64,000 nt of DNA, from assembly GCF_947077765.1 (NCBI RefSeq), contig NZ_CAMTTF010000004.1:62001-126000 (forward strand). Direction: 5' to 3'. Position 1 is the first letter of the stretch. Each line of letters begins with the position of its first letter. Position numbers and translations under genes: made by a program. A model generated the notes under the pieces. The model searched no databases, was not told the DNA's origin, and was given only the letters and a program-made list of their open reading frames with translations. Below, in pieces: positions 38,184 through 47,421 of this stretch. This DNA comes from Salinibacter grassmerensis (GTDB lineage Bacteria > Bacteroidota > Rhodothermia > Rhodothermales > Salinibacteraceae).

Positions 38184-39014
38184 CTATGTTTCCGTGGTGG
38201 GGTCGTCGGTGGCGGAGCGCTCGATGCGGCCGAACCGGCGGTCGCGGTCCTGATAGCTGCGAATGGCCTCATACAACTGGGCCCGCCGGAACTCCGGCCA
38301 AAACTCGTCGGTGATGTAAAACTCCGTGTAGGCGCTCTGCCAGAGCAGGAAATTGGACAGCCGAAACTCGCCCCCCGTCCGAACCAGAAGGTCAGGGTCC
38401 GGCATGCCCGACGTGTCGAGCTGCTCCTCGAACAGAGCAGCGTCGATGTCGTCCGGAGAGCACTCCCCCGCTTCTACCTTGGCGGCAAGGTCCCGGGCGG
38501 CCCGCACGATTTCCCAACGCCCGCTGTAGGAGAGCGCAAGGGTGAGCGTCATGCGGTCGTTCTCGGCCGTGTCGCGCTTGGTCTGTCGGAGGGCATCTTG
38601 GCAGGACGCGGGAAGCTCGGACAGGTCGCCGATGACCTGCAGCTGGACCCCATTTTCCATCAGTGTGGCCCGTTCCTCCCTCACAGTCTGCACCAGGAGC
38701 TCCATCAGCGCATTGACCTCCGCCTCGGGCCGCTCCCAGTTTTCGGTGCTGAACGTATAAAGGGTGAGGTAGTCGATGCCGAGTTCCGCGCAGGCCTCCG
38801 TTACGTCGCGGACGGACGTCACGCCCTCGTGGTGCCCCACGACCCGGGCTTCGTCCCGCTCCTGAGCCCAGCGGCCGTTCCCGTCCATAATACAAGCAAC
38901 ATGAGCCGGGAGCTCTCCCCGATCCCGAAGGGCGTGCTGCAGTTGCTCGTCGCTGAGCTCGGCCGCCTCAAACTGGGCGGATCCGTTCGCTGAGGGATGC
39001 CGAGACGATGCCAT
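38184..39014 (-). CDS. uppS: Undecaprenyl diphosphate synthase (isoprenyl transferase)
   Basis: UppS adds isopentenyl units in cis to farnesyl diphosphate to make the lipid carrier for peptidoglycan and other glycans. The 276-residue protein has HVACIMDGNGRWAQERDEAR (catalytic Asp in MDGNGRWA), GHHEGVTSVRDV, LYTFSTENWERP and, near the C-terminus, PDLLVRTGGEFRLSNFLLWQ and YTEFYITDEFWPEF. The ATG at 39014 is used; 23 upstream residues in frame are not conserved. It lies in the dxr-rseP-uppS-bamA block, matching supply of isoprenoids with envelope growth. Confidence 0.97.
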   Translation of the reverse strand: MASSRHPSANGSAQFEAAELSDEQLQHALRDRGELPAHVACIMDGNGRWAQERDEARVVGHHEGVTSVRDVTEACAELGIDYLTLYTFSTENWERPEAEVNALMELLVQTVREERATLMENGVQLQVIGDLSELPASCQDALRQTKRDTAENDRMTLTLALSYSGRWEIVRAARDLAAKVEAGECSPDDIDAALFEEQLDTSGMPDPDLLVRTGGEFRLSNFLLWQSAYTEFYITDEFWPEFRRAQLYEAIRSYQDRDRRFGRIERSATDDPTTET

Positions 39015-39182
39015 GGGACTACGTCGCTCCGTCCGAATGTACGCACGATGGGGACGCTCTCTCCCCAGTTTTGAGAAGTGCAACAGGGCTGTAACCTACG
39101 AGGCACTACTTCGAAGGTCAACGACCCCCTCTGCGCATTTTGTATCAACCGATCTCCCCGACGAGACCGCCCCGGCTCCGGG

Positions 39183-40625
39183 CTACAGCCGCAGAATGTC
39201 GTTAAAGATAAGGAACGCCATAAACCCGATCAGCAGGATCATGCCCACCTGCTGGGCCACCAGGCGCACCCGCACGGAGGGGCGGCGCCGCGTGACGGCC
39301 TCGTAGAGCAGAAACAACAACTGTCCGCCGTCCAGCGCCGGGATGGGGAGAATGTTCATGATGGCCAGCGTGATCGAGAGCGCTGCGATGAGCCGCCAGT
39401 ACGCAGTCGCGCCCGCGGCCGCTGCTTCACTGGTCACGTCCGCGATCATCACCGGCCCGCCGAGACTATCGGTTAGGCTGTCACGGCCTTCAGCAATCCG
39501 CTTTAGGGTGACGACGATGTTGCGGCTATACGTCCAGGTGTCCACGGCCCCTGCCTTGAGTGCAGCCAAGGGGCCATACGTCACGGTCCGAATCCCGAAC
39601 TCGTCGAACAGGGCCTGCCGCGTGACCGCGCTCGCATCGGGGCTCCGAACGCCGAGGAGGTACTTCTCCCGGTCCGAATCATACCGGGCAGAAACCGAGT
39701 CCGAAAACACGACGCCCTGACCGGTCCGCCGGACAATTTGGGGCGACCGCGACCGGTCCGACTCCCCCACAAGGGAGTCCGGACGGAACCAGTGCATCGC
39801 CACCCGTCCCCCCTCGGCCTGTTGCAGCCGCGCACTCATCTCCCGCCAGAACCGCACCGTGTCCCCCTGAATGGCGTAGATCCGATCTCCGGTCTGTAGC
39901 CCCGCCGAGTCGGCCGGGCTGCCGGCTACCACGGCCCCGATGAGTGGGGGCTGAAACCCAAGCCCAAAGCCCTGTTCGTTGTTGCGGGCGCGGCTCAGTC
40001 GCGAAATAAAGTCAGGGGGGCCGGTAATGGTCTGCCGCTCCCCGTCCCGAAGAACGGTGATCGTCAGCGTATCCGCCGCGATGAGCGACGACGGCTCCAC
40101 CTGCTGAAAGCGCTCAAAATCGTTGCCGTTCACCCGGACGATGCGGTCTCCCGTTCGCAGTCCCAGGTCGTGGGCAACCGATCCCTCCTCCACGTACACC
40201 TGTTCCACGTTCTTCGCAGGGATGTAGGTGTCGCCCCCACTCCAGCTCAACCCGCCAAAGATTAGGATGGCCAAGAAGGCATTGAACGTTACCCCGGCAC
40301 TGATCACGATAATGCGCTGCCACACCGGCTTCCCCCGAAACTCCCACGGCTCGGGGTCGGTCTCCACGTGGTCCGTGTCGAGGCTTTCGTCGATCATGCC
40401 ACTGATCTTCACGTAGCCGCCCAGCGGCGTCGCGCCGACCGCGTACTCGGTGTCCCCGTACGTCTGGCCGAACAGCGTCGGAGGAAACCCAATCGAGAAG
40501 CGCTCGACCCGCATGCCAAAGTACTTGGCCGCCAGGAAGTGGCCCAGCTCATGGACGAACACCAGGATGGTGAGCGCCAAGAGCACCCAGAGGGTAGATG
40601 TGAGAATGCTGATTACAAGCTCCAT
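39183..40625 (-). CDS. rseP: Site-2 metalloprotease RseP
   Basis: RseP cuts membrane-embedded substrates such as anti-sigma factors and signal-peptide remnants. The 480-residue protein has the zinc site HELGH at 25-29 in its first span, the GYVKISGM motif, a second conserved span region (ISAGVTFNAFLAIL), two PDZ domains (LGLRTGDRIVRVNG and SPADSAGLQTGDRIYAIQG) and, near the C-terminus, NILPIPALDGGQLLFLLYE with the third zinc ligand Asp. The ATG at 40625 is chosen. A partner sigma/anti-sigma pair is not adjacent. Confidence 0.96.
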   Translation of the reverse strand: MELVISILTSTLWVLLALTILVFVHELGHFLAAKYFGMRVERFSIGFPPTLFGQTYGDTEYAVGATPLGGYVKISGMIDESLDTDHVETDPEPWEFRGKPVWQRIIVISAGVTFNAFLAILIFGGLSWSGGDTYIPAKNVEQVYVEEGSVAHDLGLRTGDRIVRVNGNDFERFQQVEPSSLIAADTLTITVLRDGERQTITGPPDFISRLSRARNNEQGFGLGFQPPLIGAVVAGSPADSAGLQTGDRIYAIQGDTVRFWREMSARLQQAEGGRVAMHWFRPDSLVGESDRSRSPQIVRRTGQGVVFSDSVSARYDSDREKYLLGVRSPDASAVTRQALFDEFGIRTVTYGPLAALKAGAVDTWTYSRNIVVTLKRIAEGRDSLTDSLGGPVMIADVTSEAAAAGATAYWRLIAALSITLAIMNILPIPALDGGQLLFLLYEAVTRRRPSVRVRLVAQQVGMILLIGFMAFLIFNDILRL

Positions 40626-40695
40626 ACAGACAGCAGAGGGGACCGTGAGGCCAGCACGCCTCGGTGGAAAGGCAGCAACGAATTCATCCTGTCGT

Positions 40696-41901
40696 TCAAT
40701 TTGATGCCGGTAAGGGGAGTTCCTTGACCCGCCGTCGGGCCTCACTGTCCGCCGTCACTAGATCGTCTAGGGTGGGATTGGGCCGAACGGAGACCTGCTC
40801 AAGCGCCCGTTCGACCGCACGAGGAATGTCCAGAAAGCCCAGTTGCCCCTCCAGAAAGCGCCCCACGGCCGCCTCGTTGGCGGCATTCAGAATCGCCGGG
40901 GCCGTGCCGCCCGCCTCAAGGGCATCGTAGGCGAGCCGCAGGCACGGAAATTTCTCCAGGTCCGGCCGCTCGAAGTCGAGGCGCGACAACTCGTCCCAGT
41001 TCAGTCGCTCGTGGGACGCGGGCCAGCGGGACGGGTAGCTCAGCGCATATTGGATCGGCACCTTCATGTCGGGAACGCCGAGCTGTGCCTTCACCGCCCC
41101 GTCGGCGAACGACACCATCGAGTGCACGATGGACTGCGGGTGGACGAGCACCTGAATGCGGTCGACCGGCACGTCGAACAGCCACTTCGCCTCAATTACC
41201 TCCAGGCCTTTGTTCATCATGGTGGCGGAGTCGACCGTGATTTTCGCCCCCATCGACCAGTTCGGATGGTCGAGGGCTTCGTCCACCGTAATGTCGCCGA
41301 ACGTCTCGGCCGGGCGGTTCCAGAACGGCCCGCCAGACGCGGTCAGCACGAGCTCCTCAACCGATCGCTCAGACTCGCCCGCCAGGCACTGAAAAATGGC
41401 CGAGTGCTCGCTGTCAACGGGCAGCAGCTGCCCGCCTCCGTCCTCCACGGCCTGCGTCACCAGCGCGCCCCCCACGACAAGCGTTTCTTTATTGGCGAGG
41501 GCGACCTGCTTCCCCGCCCGCACCGCCCCCAGGATGGGTCGGAGCCCCGCAAAGCCGACCACCGCCCCCAGCACCACGTCCACGTCCGACCGCGTGGCTG
41601 CCTCGCAGAGCCCCTCTGTGCCAACGAGAACCCGCACGTCCGGCGCGTCCGCCGGCAGCGTTTGTCTGAATGCCTCGGCGCTCTCGGCGGACCCCACGGC
41701 CACACAGTCGGGACGGAACTCCTGGACCTGCTCGGCGAGGCGCTCCACGTTCTGATAGCAGGTGAGCACCCGGACGTCGAACCGGCCCGGGAAGAGCCGT
41801 ACAACCTCGAGCGTCTGGGTGCCAACCGACCCGGTCGCGCCGAGGAGGGCGAGCCGTCGTGGCTCCGGGTCCGACGTGCCGTTCTGGGAGAATGCGTCCA
41901 T
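40696..41901 (-). CDS. dxr: 1-deoxy-D-xylulose 5-phosphate reductoisomerase
   Basis: Dxr converts DXP to 2-C-methyl-D-erythritol 4-phosphate, the committed step of the MEP isoprenoid pathway. The 401-residue protein has the NADPH loop LALLGATGSVGTQTLEVVR (about 18-36), ALANKETLVVGGALV, the metal/substrate region PVDSEHSAIFQCL, TASGGPFWNRP and WSMGAKITVDSATMMNKGLE. The ATG at 41901 is preferred over the upstream frame start at 41940. It is the first gene of an eight-gene minus-strand block and is divergent from the TPR gene. Confidence 0.97.
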   Translation of the reverse strand: MDAFSQNGTSDPEPRRLALLGATGSVGTQTLEVVRLFPGRFDVRVLTCYQNVERLAEQVQEFRPDCVAVGSAESAEAFRQTLPADAPDVRVLVGTEGLCEAATRSDVDVVLGAVVGFAGLRPILGAVRAGKQVALANKETLVVGGALVTQAVEDGGGQLLPVDSEHSAIFQCLAGESERSVEELVLTASGGPFWNRPAETFGDITVDEALDHPNWSMGAKITVDSATMMNKGLEVIEAKWLFDVPVDRIQVLVHPQSIVHSMVSFADGAVKAQLGVPDMKVPIQYALSYPSRWPASHERLNWDELSRLDFERPDLEKFPCLRLAYDALEAGGTAPAILNAANEAAVGRFLEGQLGFLDIPRAVERALEQVSVRPNPTLDDLVTADSEARRRVKELPLPASN

Positions 41902-42035
41902 GAAGATATGCCACACTAGACTAGTAAAAGTCGAACCCATCGCTCCGCCGGTCGCCGCTTCGCCAGATCAGGCCGGACACGGAGCTCAACCCCGGAAACG
42001 TCCGTCTCGGGCGCACCGTAGGGTACCATCCAACC

Positions 42036-43982
42036 TTGGTCATCCCCCTCGTGCCCCGAACGCACAGGCCCTCTCCCCCACGCCTTCCCATCTCCGCCGT
42101 GCCCCACCGTCCTCTGCCGCGGTCGATTTCCGTCGAAGGCCTGCACCGCCTGCCGATCGTACTCGCCCTTGGGCTCCTGCTCGGGATCACGGCCGGCCCC
42201 GTCTGTGCTCAGCAGTCCGACAGCACGCAACTGAAGAAATTCCAGCGGGTCAACGAGTTCCTGCGTGCCGACCGGCCCGAGCGCGCCCTTCCCCTTCTGG
42301 AATCTCTGTACGCTAACGCCCCCGAGAACACAGCGTTCTACCGGAAGCTGAAGCAGACCTACGAGAGCATCAAGCGCTACGACGACGCCCTGCGGCTGGT
42401 GAACGAGCGCATCGGCTCCACCCCGACCGTTTCTCGCCTCACCGAAAAAGCCCGGCTTCAGTACCAGAAGGACGCAGTGGACGCCGCCAACGACACGTGG
42501 GATCGGGCGCTCGCTCTTGCCCCGAACAGGGCCCAGACGTACCGGACCGTCTACAACACCCTGGCCGAGCTTCGCCAGTTTCGCAGGGCCATCGCGGTCC
42601 TCCAGAAGGGGCGCACCGCCCTCGACCAGCCCGACGCGTTCCGGACCGAGCTGGCGCACCTGTACGGCCTGGACGGCCAGTTTGAGGCGGCCATGCAGGA
42701 GTACGTTGCGTTTCTTGCCGAGGCCCCCAACCGCCTTAACTACGTCCGAAGTCGCCTCCGGACGTTCGTGGAGCAGGGGCAGGGCATCGAGGCCAGCATC
42801 CAGGTGCTCCAGCGCACCGTTCAGGAGAACCCCCTGAGCGAGGCCTACCGGAAGCTCCTGGCCTGGCTGCACACGGAGCAAAACGACTACGCGGCGGCAT
42901 TCGACGCGTACCGGGCCCTGGACCGACTCGGGGACCGTCAGGGACAGGTCCTCTTCCAGTTTGCCCGGCGGGCCGCCGACGCGCAGCGCTACGGCGTCGC
43001 CACCCGGGCCTGTGCGGCCATCCAGGAGCAATACCCGCGGTCGGGCGTCGCCCCGGAGGCCCAAAGGCTTCGCGGCGACCTCTACCGCCGGTGGGCGGAC
43101 CAGGGTGCAGACTCCACCACGGCGGCCCAAGACTCTGCCCGCTACGCCCAGGCCCGAACCGCCTACGAGACGTTCCTCCGAGAGAATCCAGGGCACGCGG
43201 ACTATCCGGCGGCCCTTCTCCGGCTCGGTACGCTCCAGATCGACGCCTACCGCGCCCTGGACGACGCCCAGGATGTTCTCAGCCAGCTTGTGTCAGACCA
43301 CTCGGAAACCGCGGCCGCCGATGAGGGGCAATATCAGTTGGGCCGCATTGCAGTGCTCCGGGACTCGCTCGACCGGGCCCGCCTTCTCTTTTCCCGCCTG
43401 GCCGCCAGCGCACAGTCAAGTGACCTCGCCGATCAGGCCCAGTACGAACTGGCACTCCTGCACTTTTACCAGGGTGAGTTCGACGCCACGACGGCCCGGG
43501 CCTCCGCCATCAGCAAAAATCCGTCGGCGGACGTGGCCAACGACGCCATTGCGCTGAAGACCCTCCTGCAGGAGGCCCGCGGCCCTGACTCGCTCGATAC
43601 CCCCCTTCGCACCTTCGCTCGCGTTCGGCTTCGCGAGCGGCAGCATGCCCACGACCGCGCCCTGGACTCGCTCGACGCACTCCTACGGCGACACCCGCGG
43701 CACCCACTCGCCGACGACGCCCGGTTTCGGCGGGGCCACATCCATCTCGCCCGCCACGACACCTCGGCGGCCCTCGCGGCGTTTCGGGCCGTGCCGGAGC
43801 AGCACCCGCGCAGTTCCTACGCCGACCGCAGTCTGTTCCGGAGTGCGTCCCTCTTAGAGGCAAGCGGCCGCCCCACGGCAGCCGTCGAGATCTACGACCG
43901 CCTCTTGTCGGAATACCCCAAGTCCCTCCTCGCAGGGGATGCCCGCAGCCGCCTCCGTGTCCTCCGCCGGTCTCAGGGCTGA
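42036..43982 (+). CDS. Secreted tetratricopeptide-repeat protein
   Basis: This protein of up to 648 residues has a hydrophobic export segment (LPIVLALGLLLGITAGPVCAQ, split here as LPIVLALGLLL and GITAGPVCAQ) followed by many TPR-like helical pairs (e.g. ADRPERALPLLESLYANAPE, KRYDDALRLVNERIGS, DSARYAQARTAYETFLRENP). The last third resembles YbgF/TolA-binding-type repeats (ALRHP-like LLRRHPRHPLADDARFRRGH). No ATG starts the frame; TTG at 42036, GTG at 42051 or GTG at 42099 are possible, and the last best fits a signal peptide. It probably acts as an envelope scaffold. It leads a plus-strand run up to serS. Confidence 0.85.
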   Translation: MVIPLVPRTHRPSPPRLPISAVPHRPLPRSISVEGLHRLPIVLALGLLLGITAGPVCAQQSDSTQLKKFQRVNEFLRADRPERALPLLESLYANAPENTAFYRKLKQTYESIKRYDDALRLVNERIGSTPTVSRLTEKARLQYQKDAVDAANDTWDRALALAPNRAQTYRTVYNTLAELRQFRRAIAVLQKGRTALDQPDAFRTELAHLYGLDGQFEAAMQEYVAFLAEAPNRLNYVRSRLRTFVEQGQGIEASIQVLQRTVQENPLSEAYRKLLAWLHTEQNDYAAAFDAYRALDRLGDRQGQVLFQFARRAADAQRYGVATRACAAIQEQYPRSGVAPEAQRLRGDLYRRWADQGADSTTAAQDSARYAQARTAYETFLRENPGHADYPAALLRLGTLQIDAYRALDDAQDVLSQLVSDHSETAAADEGQYQLGRIAVLRDSLDRARLLFSRLAASAQSSDLADQAQYELALLHFYQGEFDATTARASAISKNPSADVANDAIALKTLLQEARGPDSLDTPLRTFARVRLRERQHAHDRALDSLDALLRRHPRHPLADDARFRRGHIHLARHDTSAALAAFRAVPEQHPRSSYADRSLFRSASLLEASGRPTAAVEIYDRLLSEYPKSLLAGDARSRLRVLRRSQG

Positions 43983-44033
43983 CGCCGCGTCCATCGTTTC
44001 GCAAACGCCTTTCTCCAACCCGCACGCTCCGCA

Positions 44034-45311
44034 ATGCGCCTCCGGTCCGTTCTTGCCTTTGCCGCTGCGCTCGTGGTCTGCGTCGTTGCCACGCCCCCGG
44101 CCGCGGCGCAGGACCTGCTCATTCCGATGGACGAGCAACAAGAGAACCACCTGAAGGCCTACGGGGCCGTCTACGCGGCCCTCCAGGACGGCCAGACGGT
44201 CGACTGGCTCCTCAATCACCGCGGTGGGTCGTTCCTCGCCGAGGCCAGCGACGCCGTCCGTCAAGAGCTGCAGGTCCGCGGCGTCACCTTCACGGCCGTG
44301 AGCGCCGGCCAGGCGTCCAAGATCATCGCAGAGGTGGAGGCCGACGGCAGCAACAAGTCCGTCGTGCCTCTTGAGAAGGCCCCCGAGATTGCCGTCTACG
44401 CCCCGGAGGGGGCCGTGCCGTGGGACGACGCCGTCCGGCTGGCCCTAGAGTACGCCGAGGTTCCCCACGACGTGATCTACGACGAGGAGGTGCTCAACGG
44501 CGACCTCGCGTCCTACGACTGGCTGCACCTCCACCACGAGGACTTTACCGGCCAGTTCGGCAAGTTCATCCGCTACCGCAACGAGCCCTGGTACATTCAG
44601 AAGCAAAACAAGGCCGAGGCGGCGGCCGAGGAGTTTGGGTTCCGCAAGGTGAGCCAGCTAAAACTGGCCGTGGCCGAGCGCCTCAAACAGTATGTCTCGC
44701 AGGGCGGCTTCCTGTTTTCGATGTGCTCCGGCACCGAGACCCTCGACATCGCCCTCGCCGCCCACCAGGCCGACGTCGTGCCCGAGGAGTACGACGGAGA
44801 TCCGGTGGACCCGAACGCGCTGGATCGGCTCGACTTCAGCAACACGCTCGCCTTTCGCAACTTTACCCCCAACCTCAACGCCCGCGAATACGAGCACTCC
44901 ACCATTGACGTGGGCCCGCCGCCCCCGGAGATGCGAGACCCCTCGCTGGACTACTTCACGCTCTTTGAGTTCAGCGCCAAGTGGGACCCCGTGCCCAGCA
45001 TGCTCACGCAGAACCACGTGGCGACCGTCAAGGGCTTTGTCGGGCAGGCCACCGCCTTCAACAAGGACGCGTTGAAAGAGGACGTGGTGGTTCTCGGGGA
45101 GGCGCCGGACCGTCCACAGGTGCGGTACATCCACGGTACGCACGGGCAGGGCACGTTCACCTTCTACAGTGGGCACGACCCGGAGGACTACCAGCACTTC
45201 GTGGGGGACCCGCCCACCGATCTTTCGCTGCATCCCAAATCGCCCGGCTACCGGCTTATTCTGAATAACATTCTCTTCCCCGCCGCCAAGAAAAAGAAAC
45301 AGAAGACCTGA
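44034..45311 (+). CDS. Secreted 'asparagine synthetase B'-labelled family, function unknown
   Basis: A signal peptide (1-25, ending PPAAAQ) and LLIPMDEQQENHLKAYGAVY, followed by VDWLLNHRGGSFL, identify a Bacteroidota family that is usually labelled asparagine synthetase B. The 425-residue protein has neither the N-terminal Cys nucleophile of a class II glutaminase nor the PP-loop synthase domain of real AsnB, and it is exported. The centre (LKQYVSQGGFLFSMCSGTET) resembles a glutamine-amidotransferase-like or ThuA-like fold with a Cys in the elbow; the later part has YIHGTHGQGTFTFYSGHDPE. The real function is unknown. It follows the TPR gene by 51 bases. Confidence 0.8.
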   Translation: MRLRSVLAFAAALVVCVVATPPAAAQDLLIPMDEQQENHLKAYGAVYAALQDGQTVDWLLNHRGGSFLAEASDAVRQELQVRGVTFTAVSAGQASKIIAEVEADGSNKSVVPLEKAPEIAVYAPEGAVPWDDAVRLALEYAEVPHDVIYDEEVLNGDLASYDWLHLHHEDFTGQFGKFIRYRNEPWYIQKQNKAEAAAEEFGFRKVSQLKLAVAERLKQYVSQGGFLFSMCSGTETLDIALAAHQADVVPEEYDGDPVDPNALDRLDFSNTLAFRNFTPNLNAREYEHSTIDVGPPPPEMRDPSLDYFTLFEFSAKWDPVPSMLTQNHVATVKGFVGQATAFNKDALKEDVVVLGEAPDRPQVRYIHGTHGQGTFTFYSGHDPEDYQHFVGDPPTDLSLHPKSPGYRLILNNILFPAAKKKKQKT

Positions 45312-45362
45312 CGTCCGCGGCGCGTTCTCTCCCTTCACCTTCCCTCCGTCGTCCCCGCCTCT

Positions 45363-45917
45363 ATGAGTTCATCCCTCCCCCCCAAACCGGTCTCGGCCTC
45401 CGAGTGCAAGATGACCGAGATCGTTCTCCCCAACGACACGAACGGCCTCGGCAACATGATGGGCGGCCGGCTGCTGCACCTGATGGACAAGTGTGCAGCC
45501 ATCTCTGCCCAGCGGCACGCCAACCGCGTCTGCGTGACCGCCGCCGTAGACAGCGTCGAGTTTCAGTCGGCCATCCGAAAGGGCGAGGTGGTTGTCATCG
45601 AGAGCCATGTCAATCGGGCCTTCCGAACGTCGATGGAGGTGGAGCTCAACGTATGGGCCGAAAACCCGCTCGAAGAGACGCACCGGAAGTGCAACCGCGC
45701 CTTTTACACGTACGTGGCCCTGGACGAGGACGGCGGCACGGTGCCCATCCCGGACGTATCCCCGGACACGGAGCAGGAGCAAGACCGCTACGAGGCCGCC
45801 GCCAAGCGGCGCGATATTCGCCTGGTGCTTGCCGGGCGGAAGGAGCTTGAAGACGCGGCGAGCCTCAAGGAAGACATGCTGACGGCACTACAACACTCGA
45901 CGGATGCCCCTGCGTGA
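45363..45917 (+). CDS. Acyl-CoA thioesterase, hotdog fold (YciA/ACOT type)
   Basis: This 184-residue protein should hydrolyse acyl-CoA to free acid and CoA. The BFIT/ACOT-type hotdog is seen in EIVLPNDTNGLGNMMGGRLL, LMDKCAAISAQRHAN (active-site Asp/helix), VTAAVDSVEFQSAIRKGEVV and SMEVELNVWAENPLEE. The C-terminal ~50 residues form a charged helix. It starts 51 bases after the secreted family gene, and its end overlaps the start of the next gene by 14 bases. Confidence 0.93.
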   Translation: MSSSLPPKPVSASECKMTEIVLPNDTNGLGNMMGGRLLHLMDKCAAISAQRHANRVCVTAAVDSVEFQSAIRKGEVVVIESHVNRAFRTSMEVELNVWAENPLEETHRKCNRAFYTYVALDEDGGTVPIPDVSPDTEQEQDRYEAAAKRRDIRLVLAGRKELEDAASLKEDMLTALQHSTDAPA

Positions 45918-46413
45918 ACCGACCAGAGCCACGCCGGGGCGCCGCCCGACCCGGGCACTCGCCTCACTGGTTGTCCTGGTCCTATTGATTGCCGCCACCG
46001 CCAGTCCGGCAACGGCCCAGCGACAGCCTGGGGCCCTGGGCGCCGGATTCCAGGTTGGACGCCCTGGGGGGCTCGCCCTCAAGTGGTATCGCTCGTCCCC
46101 GGCGGTGTACGACGGGATCATCAGCACCGACGGCGACGACTTCATCGTCGGCCACATGCATCGGCTCTGGGAGCGCCCCATCTCCGATTCGCCCCTCCAC
46201 CTCTTCGCGGGACCCGGCCTGATGGTCGGCACGTCCCGGCTCACCCAGTCGCCCCGTCTTCGCCTCGGCCTGAGTGGCGAGGTTGGACTCAATTTTTACG
46301 CCGAACGCTTCGAGGTCTTCTTGCATGTGACGCCCGTCCTCCGGTTTTTGCCTAGTACCCACACGGCGGTTGATGGCAACGTCGGCCTCCGCTACTACCT
46401 CCGGTTCCCCTGA
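45904..46413 (+). CDS. Small outer-membrane beta-barrel-like protein
   Basis: This 169-residue protein has a basic N-terminus, a signal span (RALASLVVLVLLIAATASPATAQ; residues ~17-39, core LVVLVLLIAA) and a body of alternating-residue beta strands (GGLALKWYRS, LHLFAGPGLMVG, LRLGLSGEVGLNFYAERF, VFLHVTPVLRFLP). It ends YYLRFP, close to a barrel C-terminal signal. About eight strands are expected. It overlaps the thioesterase gene by 14 bases, suggesting translational coupling. No specific family is recognised. Confidence 0.75.
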   Translation: MPLREPTRATPGRRPTRALASLVVLVLLIAATASPATAQRQPGALGAGFQVGRPGGLALKWYRSSPAVYDGIISTDGDDFIVGHMHRLWERPISDSPLHLFAGPGLMVGTSRLTQSPRLRLGLSGEVGLNFYAERFEVFLHVTPVLRFLPSTHTAVDGNVGLRYYLRFP

Positions 46414-46440
46414 CATCACGGGCGTCCCGCAACTGCCCTC

Positions 46441-47364
46441 ATGCTGTTCAATCGTGTTCTCATTACCGGCGCCAACGGACTGCTCGGGCAGGCCCTGGTC
46501 CACCGCCTCAGTCAGAACCGCGAATACGACGTGCTCGCGACTGCTCGGGACGACACCCCCCGGTTTGAGGACGGGTCGTGTGGCTATACCCCACTCGACG
46601 TGACTCAGCCAGACGACGTGGCCCGGATCTTCGAGGACTTTGCCCCCAACGTGGTCGTGAATTGCGCCGCGATGACCGACGTGGGGGAGTGCGACGAACA
46701 CCGAAGCCAGGCGTGGGCCGTCAATGCCCGCGCCGTCAAAACACTGGCGAAGCACTGCCGCACCAGCGGGGCCCGCCTCGTGCAGGTCTCCACCGACTTC
46801 GTCTTCAACGGCAAGCGAGGCCCCTACGACGAAGAGGCCCGCCCCGACCCCGTCAACTACTACGGGCGCACCAAACTGGCGGGCGAAAACGCCGTACGGG
46901 AGGCCGGGCGTGCCAACTGGGCCATCGTGCGCACCGTTCTGCTCTACGGCACGGGTCGGGACCTGCGCCGCTCAAACATCGTCCTCTGGGTTGCGGACCA
47001 ACTGTCTCAGGGCGAATCCCTCCACATCGTCGACGATCAGCACCGCACCCCCACGCACGTCGACGACCTGGCCGACGGCATCGAGCGCCTGCTTCACCAC
47101 GAGACGACCGGCATCTACCACGTGTCCGGGGCCGACATGGTCTCGATCTACGAGCTGGCCTGCACGGTGGCGAGGGAGTTTGGGCTCGATGCCTCCCTCA
47201 TCGAGCCCGTGCCGAGCGACTTCTTCGAAGACGCCGTGGAGCGCCCGCCGCGCACCGGCTTCGTCATCGACAAGGCCCGAGACGAACTCGACTACGACCC
47301 GCGCCCGCTCGACGACGGCCTCCGTGCCGTCCAGGCATCCCTGCAGGGCTTCTCTAGCCCATGA
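46441..47364 (+). CDS. NAD(P)-dependent sugar-nucleotide reductase, RfbD-like
   Basis: This 307-residue extended SDR protein is similar to dTDP-4-dehydrorhamnose reductase. It shows the Rossmann start VLITGANGLLGQALVHRL (7-24), NCAAMTDVGECDEH, VSTDFVFNGKRGPYDE and the catalytic YxxxK in YYGRTKLAGEN. No other rhamnose-pathway genes (rfbA, B, C) are nearby, so the exact sugar, or a different role in the wider RmlD-like family, is open. It lies 27 bases after the small barrel gene and 57 bases before serS. Confidence 0.88.
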   Translation: MLFNRVLITGANGLLGQALVHRLSQNREYDVLATARDDTPRFEDGSCGYTPLDVTQPDDVARIFEDFAPNVVVNCAAMTDVGECDEHRSQAWAVNARAVKTLAKHCRTSGARLVQVSTDFVFNGKRGPYDEEARPDPVNYYGRTKLAGENAVREAGRANWAIVRTVLLYGTGRDLRRSNIVLWVADQLSQGESLHIVDDQHRTPTHVDDLADGIERLLHHETTGIYHVSGADMVSIYELACTVAREFGLDASLIEPVPSDFFEDAVERPPRTGFVIDKARDELDYDPRPLDDGLRAVQASLQGFSSP

Positions 47365-47421
47365 CTCCCCCTATATCGCTATCGCTTCTCTCGTCCGTCC
47401 CACTCTGGACCCCGCGCTCCC

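Noticed and set aside
41916-43196. A 426-codon open frame on the minus strand opposite the TPR gene.
   Set aside because: The plus-strand frame has signal peptide and TPR repeats; the minus frame is a Gly/Val/Arg-rich shadow.
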